From the NCBI RefSeq assembly GCF_001512295.1, contig NZ_LNUP01000015.1, positions 775,323 to 839,322 of the forward strand: a stretch of DNA of 64,000 bases, read 5' to 3'. This document shows positions 59,131 to 64,000 of the stretch, piece after piece. The stretch's first letter is position 1; each line of letters begins with the position of its first letter. Source of the stretch: Pseudomonas sp. EpS/L25. GTDB taxonomy: Bacteria; Pseudomonadota; Gammaproteobacteria; Pseudomonadales; Pseudomonadaceae. The notes beneath the pieces are model-generated. The model did no database searches. It had not been told where the DNA came from and saw nothing but the letters and a program-made list of their open reading frames with translations. Made by a program: the position numbers and the translations under genes.

Positions 59131-60282
59131 ATGCGTATTCGTATGGCTGATATCTATCTTGTAGAGATTCCCTATAAGCAAGCATATAAGACGTCAACGA
59201 ACATGACTAAAAAAGGAAGGCACGTTTTACTCCGAGTAGAGCTTGAGGATGGAACTGAGGGGTGGGGCGAAACTGGAATAATTTCGCAACGTTACCCTGC
59301 AGAAGGTGACTCTCCAGAAACAATTTTTGCCGTACTAGAGCACTATTTTTGTCCCGCACTAATAGGTATGTGTCCTCTCGTTCCCGCGGTCATAATGGAA
59401 GTTCTAGATCGCGCACTCCGCGGACATCAATTCGCAAAATGTGCAATAGATCATGCCCTGTTGGATCTGCAGGGTAAGATACTTGGTACCTCCGTCTCAA
59501 ACCTGCTTGGTGGATCTCACCGTAACGAGTATGACGTGAGTAGAAGTTTGCCTATTGATAAGCCGGAAAAAGTAGCGAATCGGGCTCTCCAGCTACGCGA
59601 CGAGGGTTATAAGAGATTGACTCTCAAAGGCGTTGGAAATGTCACTGAAGACTACGCAGTGTTCCACGCTGTTAGGAAAGCTTTGGGCGAAGGTTTTGAG
59701 TTGGAGATCGATCCTAACGGTGCGTATGATGCTCCTTCAGCCGTAAACTTGTTGAGGAAATTAGAGCAGCTCGATCTCTATGCGGTTGAACAACCCACTG
59801 CTGGGAACGATCTTCGGGCGTTGAGTGAGGTGAAGTCAAAGGTTAGTGTCTCGGTGATAGCGGATGAAAGTGTTTTTACCACCCGAGACCTGAGAGAGAT
59901 CATCAAATTGGATGCGGCGGATACGATCTGTCTGAAACCATTTAAAAATGGAGGGATACTGGCTTCTCGGAAGCTACAGCATGCCGCAGAGTGTTCTGGC
60001 TTAAGAGTCAGTACTGGGAGTATGCATCCTTTCGGCATAGGCACCGCCGCGCTACATATATTTGCTGCCGGAATTTCCGATCTTATGACTGCTGGCTACG
60101 GGTCTCCCTCCGAGAGATTTGCCGACGACGTGGTGGATGAGGCCAGCTATAGATTTGAAAATGGCACAGTGAAAATAAATAATGATCGGCCCGGTTTAGG
60201 AGTACTGGTAAACAAAAGCAAAGTGCAAAGATACACATCAAAGTACGCTTCCGTTAGCCAAAGAAACGGGGCTATACAATGA
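59131..60282 (+). CDS. Enolase-superfamily enzyme, muconate-lactonizing-enzyme-like
   Basis: 383 residues: N-terminal capping domain and a barrel. Metal ligands can be placed at Asp194 (EIDPNGAYD), Glu220 (AVEQPTAG) and Asp245 (IADESVF). Acid/base Lys166 (LTLKG) and Lys269 (LKPFKNGG) are present, but the first Lys of the usual KxK is Thr164. The C-terminal loop reads GSMHPFGIGTAA. Expect proton abstraction next to a carboxylate (racemisation, cycloisomerisation or dehydration). GAGAGGA precedes the ATG. Overlaps the next gene by four bases. Codon use and base content differ from the chromosome, a sign of transfer. Confidence 0.75.
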   Translation: MRIRMADIYLVEIPYKQAYKTSTNMTKKGRHVLLRVELEDGTEGWGETGIISQRYPAEGDSPETIFAVLEHYFCPALIGMCPLVPAVIMEVLDRALRGHQFAKCAIDHALLDLQGKILGTSVSNLLGGSHRNEYDVSRSLPIDKPEKVANRALQLRDEGYKRLTLKGVGNVTEDYAVFHAVRKALGEGFELEIDPNGAYDAPSAVNLLRKLEQLDLYAVEQPTAGNDLRALSEVKSKVSVSVIADESVFTTRDLREIIKLDAADTICLKPFKNGGILASRKLQHAAECSGLRVSTGSMHPFGIGTAALHIFAAGISDLMTAGYGSPSERFADDVVDEASYRFENGTVKINNDRPGLGVLVNKSKVQRYTSKYASVSQRNGAIQ

Positions 60283-61274
60283 ATATGCACTCTGTTTGTA
60301 TAGTGGATTGTACCCTTCGTGAGGGCAATCAAGCGCCAAATGTAAAATTTAGCGTCAGCGATTCTTTGACCATTGCGCGTCAGCTCGATAGGGTCGGGGT
60401 AGATTTCATTGAGGTAGGTCACCCCTACGCGTCCGAAGAAGAATTCTCAAGGGTGGCCTCCATTGCTAAAAATCAGCCTAAAGCTTTTGTACTAGCCCAT
60501 GCTCGTGCTTGTGCGGTTGACATCGAGGCAGTGGCTAAAACTGGGGCTTCTTGGGTTGGGATCTTCGCTGGAGTAAATAAGGCTTCGCAAGACTATAGGA
60601 TTCGGAAAGGAAAAGACGCAATCTTGGAACTGATAGCTAAAAGTGTGGATTTGGCAAAAGAAAGAGGGCTTTTTGTTCGCTACACGGTTGAAGATTCTTC
60701 TCGAACAAGCATGCAAGATCTAATTCAGGCCTACGATGTCGCTCTGAGTCATGGGGCTGATCGGATATGTTTCGCTGATTCAGTTGGGATATATGATCCT
60801 GTCAAGTGTGAGCAAGCTATTAGTGAATTAAGGGGCCGCTTTCCTATGGTTCCTATCGAAGTCCATTTTCATGATGATAGAGGGCTGGCTTTAGCTAATT
60901 CCTTAGCAGCGCTGTCCGCGGGCGCAACACATATATCCTGTTCTGTGAATGGGCTGGGCGAGCGTGCGGGCATTACGGACACTTGCTCCGCTATCGCAAA
61001 TCTCGCATATATCAAAAGTCGAGCTGACTATTTGTTGGCGGAGCTGGTGCCACTTAGTCGTTTGGTTGCTGAAACCACCAAGATTCAGCCGGATGCTCAG
61101 CGTCCTGTTGTAGGGAAAAATTGTTTCACGCATACCTCTAAGTTACATGTAATTGCATCATCTCGTTATGAGGATTGCTATCATTGGATGAGTCCCAAAG
61201 AGCTAGGGCGGAGCTCAATTTTTTCTTCGTTGGATGCTAGTTTGGATGCTAATGTAGATAGGGAGGGTTGTTGA
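60279..61274 (+). CDS. Homocitrate/isopropylmalate-synthase-like enzyme (DRE-TIM)
   Basis: 331 residues of the HMGL-like family. The opening DCTLREGNQ matches the homocitrate-synthase LREGxQ motif (Arg14, metal Glu15); metal His196 and His198 are in EVHFHDDRGLALANS, and NGLGERAG follows as in Claisen-type synthases. The LeuA regulatory domain is absent, as in NifV. It would join acetyl-CoA to a 2-oxo acid; lyase action is possible. Linked to both neighbours by overlaps. Confidence 0.75.
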   Translation: MNMHSVCIVDCTLREGNQAPNVKFSVSDSLTIARQLDRVGVDFIEVGHPYASEEEFSRVASIAKNQPKAFVLAHARACAVDIEAVAKTGASWVGIFAGVNKASQDYRIRKGKDAILELIAKSVDLAKERGLFVRYTVEDSSRTSMQDLIQAYDVALSHGADRICFADSVGIYDPVKCEQAISELRGRFPMVPIEVHFHDDRGLALANSLAALSAGATHISCSVNGLGERAGITDTCSAIANLAYIKSRADYLLAELVPLSRLVAETTKIQPDAQRPVVGKNCFTHTSKLHVIASSRYEDCYHWMSPKELGRSSIFSSLDASLDANVDREGC

Positions 61275-62038
61275 TGCATGACCCAATAAGTATCACTATT
61301 CTATTGTTTTTGCTGGGCATGGTAACAGGTTTTATCGGCACCAATACCGGGGGAAGTGCTTTTCTAACGGTGCCTGTAATGATGTGGCTAGGAATCTCGC
61401 CCCAGTCAGCGATTGCATCAGCAAGGGTGGCATCAGTTGGGACAATGATCGGAGGGATTAGGCAGTTTCATAAGCAAAAGAAAGTTGACTATTTTCTAGC
61501 GATCCCTGCCTCGGTGTTAGGGTTGATTGGCGCTATCTGTGGTGCGCTACTTCTAACTCAGTTGAGTGCTCCAACGGTACAAAGAATTATTGGAGCTTTT
61601 ACTCTGATAATGGTGGGTCTCTCGATTTTTAAACTAAAAAAAGAAGTGTCGGCGGCAGCAGGAAGCCCTTCGGCTATGAAGAGGCTATTAGGATATCTTC
61701 TGTTTATAGGAATCGGTATGGTTGGTGGGCTTTTTGGTGGGCAGGCAAAACTCGCTACCTATGTCTATATAATTTTTTTTGATAAGTCTATAAGTGATTC
61801 TGTCGGTACTCGGAAGGTCAGTGGGTTGGTAATATCCCTCGCTTCATTGGCGGTATATGGAATAAGTCAAGTCGTCAATTGGTGGTTTGGGATGTCACTG
61901 TTCTTCGGTACTTTAATAGGGTCATCTTTTGGTTCTAAGTACGCGTTAAGGAAAGGGGATGTGTGGATGGAGCGGCTATTCAATGGGGTCGTTATAGTGC
62001 TTGCGTTACGTCTGTTGGTTGCGCCTCCTGCATTTTGA
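61274..62038 (+). CDS. TauE/SafE-family membrane permease
   Basis: 254 residues with about eight helices and the two-repeat TauE/SafE pattern (FIGTNTGGSAFLTVPVM; GMVGGLFGGQAKLATYVY). Family members move sulfonates, sulfite or other organic acids. ATG at 61274 overlaps the previous TGA (TGATG) and has AGGGAGGG upstream. Last gene of the operon. Confidence 0.8.
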   Translation: MHDPISITILLFLLGMVTGFIGTNTGGSAFLTVPVMMWLGISPQSAIASARVASVGTMIGGIRQFHKQKKVDYFLAIPASVLGLIGAICGALLLTQLSAPTVQRIIGAFTLIMVGLSIFKLKKEVSAAAGSPSAMKRLLGYLLFIGIGMVGGLFGGQAKLATYVYIIFFDKSISDSVGTRKVSGLVISLASLAVYGISQVVNWWFGMSLFFGTLIGSSFGSKYALRKGDVWMERLFNGVVIVLALRLLVAPPAF

Positions 62039-62145
62039 AGTGTATTTATGTCAGTGTTTTTCTGAAAAATTATTCCAATACGTTAAGAGTCTAAATCAGG
62101 TAGGATGTCTAAGGCCTGCGAATGCATTTCGTACGGCAGTTTGAT

Positions 62146-62307
62146 TCAGCTTCTTTTCTTCTCGCTGTCCTGCCAATAACCTCGGCGCTCGGAAAATTGC
62201 GTCGCAAGGGCGGTATCCCCACGGCGAAGGGCAGCCAGTACCTCTTCATCCGCGATGTCACGAAAAAGGGTGAAGAGCAATCGCTCGGCCGATTCCATGG
62301 CTTCCCG
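62146..62307 (-). pseudogene. C-terminal remnant of an ICE gene cut by IS630
   Basis: On the minus strand an open frame comes out of the IS end and stops at 62146: REAMESAERLLFTLFRDIAD, then EEVLAALRRGDTALATQFSE, ending DSEKKRS. Its base content is like the ICE backbone. I do not recognise it. The rest is not seen beyond the two insertion sequences within the window. Confidence 0.4.
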
Positions 62308-62308
62308 C

Positions 62309-63500
62309 TAGTGTGGTGTTTCAGAAATAAAATTCATATATCGATGGTCTAAACTCGTAGAGCTATGGTTTACGAACTTGGAGCCAGAGATGAGAACAGG
62401 TCGCCCTGCTGCTCCCATCGTGCTCGATGACGAGGAGCGAGTGGAACTGCTGCGTCGTACGCGGCAGCGCAAAGCTTCCGCTGATTCACGTTTGCGTGCG
62501 GAAATCATCCTTGCCTGTGCCCGGGGTGAACCGGGAACAGCCATTGCCCAGCGCCTTGGCATCGGTGTCCATACGGTCTCACGCTGGCGGATCCGCTTCA
62601 GTCGGTGGCGCCTTGACGGGTTGAATGACGAGCGCAAGCCAGGCCGCCCTCGCACGATTACCGATCAACAGGTGCAGGCGGTCATCGACCAGGTCTTGCA
62701 GACCAAGCCCCGCGATGCCAGTCACTGGAGCACCCGACGTATGAGCCAGGCCACCGGGATCTCACCGGCCAGCGTGATGCGTATCTGGCAGGCCTTTGGC
62801 CTCAAACCGCATTTGACAAAGACCTTCAAGCTGTCCACCGATCCGGCCTTCGTCGACAAGGTTCACGATATCGTCGGGCTGTATCTCAATCCGCCTGACC
62901 GGGCGCTGGTGCTCTGCGTCGATGAAAAAAGCCAGATCCAGGCCTTGAATCGAACGCAACCCAGCTTGCCCTTGGCCCCAGGGCACCCTACGACCCATAC
63001 CCATGACGACCAACGTCATGGCACGACGTCGTTGTTCGCCGCCTTGGATGTAGCCACCGGGGAAGTGATCGGTCGCTTGAAACAGCGGCACCGCAGTACC
63101 GAATTCCTGGCGTTCCTCAAAGAGATCGATGCCCAGGTACCGCCCGACCTGCCCGTTCACCTGATCATGGATAACTACGCCACGCACAAGACCGACAAGA
63201 TCAAGGCCTGGCTCGCCACTCATCCCCGCTATCAGGTGCACTTCACGCCCACGTCTGCTTCATGGCTGAACCTGGTGGAGCGCTTCTTTTCGACCCTGAG
63301 CGAGAAATGGATCAAACGCCAAGCCCATACCAGCGTGCAGGATCTGGAAGAGTCGATCAGGCATTATTTGGACACCCACAATGCCAATCCCAGGCCTTTT
63401 CGTTGGTACAGGAAGGCCGAGGATATCCTCGCGAGTGTCAGCCGTGCGGCTCAGGCAATGAAGCAGAAATTATGAGCTTTATTTCTGAAACACCACACTA
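62309..63500. mobile_element. IS630-family insertion sequence, complete
   Basis: About 1.19 kb with near-perfect terminal inverted repeats starting GTGTGGTGTTTCAGAA and continuing five more matching bases, bounded by TA on both sides (62309-62310, 63499-63500). One transposase gene inside. Confidence 0.9.
62390..63475 (+). CDS. IS630-family transposase
   Basis: 361 residues: N-terminal helix-turn-helix (GTAIAQRLGIGVHTVSRW) and a DDE domain with Asp in LCVDEKSQIQAL, Asp in LIMDNYATHK and Glu in WLNLVERFFS. ATG at 62390 has GGAG upstream. Intact, so probably active. Confidence 0.92.
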   Translation: MRTGRPAAPIVLDDEERVELLRRTRQRKASADSRLRAEIILACARGEPGTAIAQRLGIGVHTVSRWRIRFSRWRLDGLNDERKPGRPRTITDQQVQAVIDQVLQTKPRDASHWSTRRMSQATGISPASVMRIWQAFGLKPHLTKTFKLSTDPAFVDKVHDIVGLYLNPPDRALVLCVDEKSQIQALNRTQPSLPLAPGHPTTHTHDDQRHGTTSLFAALDVATGEVIGRLKQRHRSTEFLAFLKEIDAQVPPDLPVHLIMDNYATHKTDKIKAWLATHPRYQVHFTPTSASWLNLVERFFSTLSEKWIKRQAHTSVQDLEESIRHYLDTHNANPRPFRWYRKAEDILASVSRAAQAMKQKL

Positions 63501-64000
63501 GGCTCTGTACGAAAAATACTGGCGCAGACAGCGCAGCGTGCAAGCGAGCGTGACCATCGCCGCGAAACTTTTTGCCAGCTTGTCGTAGCGAGTGCCGATC
63601 CTGCGACTCTCCTTCAGCCAGCCGAACATCCGCTCGATGATGTTGCGTTGTCGGTACTTCGGACGGTCGAACAGCCTCGGCAATCCCGGTTTGGGCTTGC
63701 GCTTCATCGTTCGCAGCGGAATCACAGGCCGCATCCGGTAACGGTCGCAGTACTGGCGCAAGTGCTCAGCATCGTAGCCCTTGTCTGCCAGCAACCAGCG
63801 GCAGCGCTTGCGGGGACGGCCTGGCTTGCCAGGGATACGAACTTGATCCAGAAGAGCCTGGGCATTCGAGATGTCGCTGGCCTGACCCGGCGACAATACA
63901 AAGCGTAGGGGGACGCCGTTGGCGTCGCAAACCAGGTGGATCTTAGGCTTTGTCTGAAAAGTCGACGCGCCAACAGCGATCAATGCAGGCCAGAGTGACC
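63498..64000 (-). CDS. IS5-family transposase, 5' part beyond window
   Basis: At least 161 residues on the minus strand (HLVCDANGVPLRF, LLADKGYDAEHLRQ, RNIIERMFGWLKESRR), the catalytic domain of an IS5/IS427-type transposase; Asp in ADKGYD and Glu in IIERMFGWLK. The frame continues past 64000. The TAG stop is formed at the CTAG junction with the IS630 element. Confidence 0.85.
   Translation of the reverse strand, partial: SLWPALIAVGASTFQTKPKIHLVCDANGVPLRFVLSPGQASDISNAQALLDQVRIPGKPGRPRKRCRWLLADKGYDAEHLRQYCDRYRMRPVIPLRTMKRKPKPGLPRLFDRPKYRQRNIIERMFGWLKESRRIGTRYDKLAKSFAAMVTLACTLRCLRQYFSYRA
63502..64000. mobile_element. IS5-family insertion sequence (partial)
   Basis: The left end starts GGCTCTGTACGAAAAA straight after CTAG at 63498-63501. 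The other end is outside the window. IS5 elements favour CTAG/YTAR-type targets. Confidence 0.65.

Larger units (their letters stand above)
49087..64000. mobile_element. Integrative and conjugative element at tRNA-Lys (one end; continues past window)
   Basis: From tRNA-Lys onward the content is ICE backbone (integrase, MobH relaxase, DUF3742, TraG-N-like, TIGR03755/03756/03757 families), a toxin-antitoxin pair, cargo and insertion sequences. Backbone genes run on the minus strand towards the tRNA. The VirB4-like ATPase, pilus and maintenance genes expected for this class are not in the window. Confidence 0.8.

Noticed and set aside
62122-62352. Plus-strand frame running into the IS630 end
   Set aside because: It crosses the IS border and reads nonsense; the minus strand gives a backbone-like frame with a proper stop instead.

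Overview
The window reads as a chromosome segment of a Pseudomonas species: GC-rich, gamma-proteobacterial housekeeping genes, with several blocks in the gene order I recall for P. aeruginosa (spuBCDEFGH; fklB-small Fur-type gene-ispB/rplU-rpmA-obg-proB-rpsT-murJ-ribF-ileS-lspA-fkpB-ispH-minor pilins-thiO-pilRS-bamD-rluD-pgeF-clpB-tRNAs). The order comparison is from memory, not from a search. Species cannot be fixed; a P. oryzihabitans/P. psychrotolerans-like lineage is only a guess.

Layout. 1-7.1 kb is a polyamine locus: the tail of a glutamine-synthetase-like enzyme, a putrescine aminotransferase, two periplasmic binding proteins and an ABC importer (ATPase plus two permeases), closed by a strong terminator. 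7.2-16.8 kb holds thyA, gluconokinase, an EamA exporter, a small lipoprotein, a Lon-like protease, small unknown proteins, a coupled cluster around an iron-sulfur photolyase, an FKBP isomerase and a small gene behind a Fur-box-like site. 16.9-29.4 kb carries ispB divergent from rplU-rpmA-obg-proB, then rpsT, murJ, ribF, ileS, lspA, fkpB and ispH. 29.5-36.9 kb is a minus-strand type IV pilus minor-pilin operon (fimT separately, then fimU-pilV-pilW-pilX-pilY1-pilE), visibly poorer in GC than its surroundings. 37-48.7 kb holds thiO, pilR-pilS, nadE, bamD, rluD-pgeF and heat-shock-type clpB. A short 180-bp element with inverted ends (18929-19108) lies between rpmA and obg, and its left end matches the ends of an IS630-type element far to the right.

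At 48.8-49.1 kb three tRNAs (Asn, Pro, Lys) stand in a row. From the 3' end of tRNA-Lys to the window edge lies accessory DNA: one end of an integrative and conjugative element of the MobH / PFL_47xx (TIGR03755-03757) type. It has an integrase overlapping a MobH relaxase gene that is broken by a one-base frameshift in a C6 run, a ParDE-type toxin-antitoxin pair, a DUF3742 protein, a TraG-N-like membrane protein and three further conjugation proteins. Then comes an AT-richer cargo operon of three translationally coupled genes: an enolase-superfamily enzyme, a homocitrate/isopropylmalate-synthase-like enzyme and a TauE/SafE permease. I know of no described pathway with this combination, and it is the best candidate for a new system here. 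It is followed by the cut-off tail of an unknown gene, a complete IS630-family element and a partial IS5-family element running off the end.

How parts work together: SpuB-H import and start degrading polyamines; PilS-PilR control pilus genes and the minor pilins prime pilus assembly; LspA acts on lipoproteins such as BamD; MurJ, ispB/ispH and the ribosomal/Obg cluster are core growth functions. The ICE adds transfer, stability (ParDE) and a small metabolic cargo.
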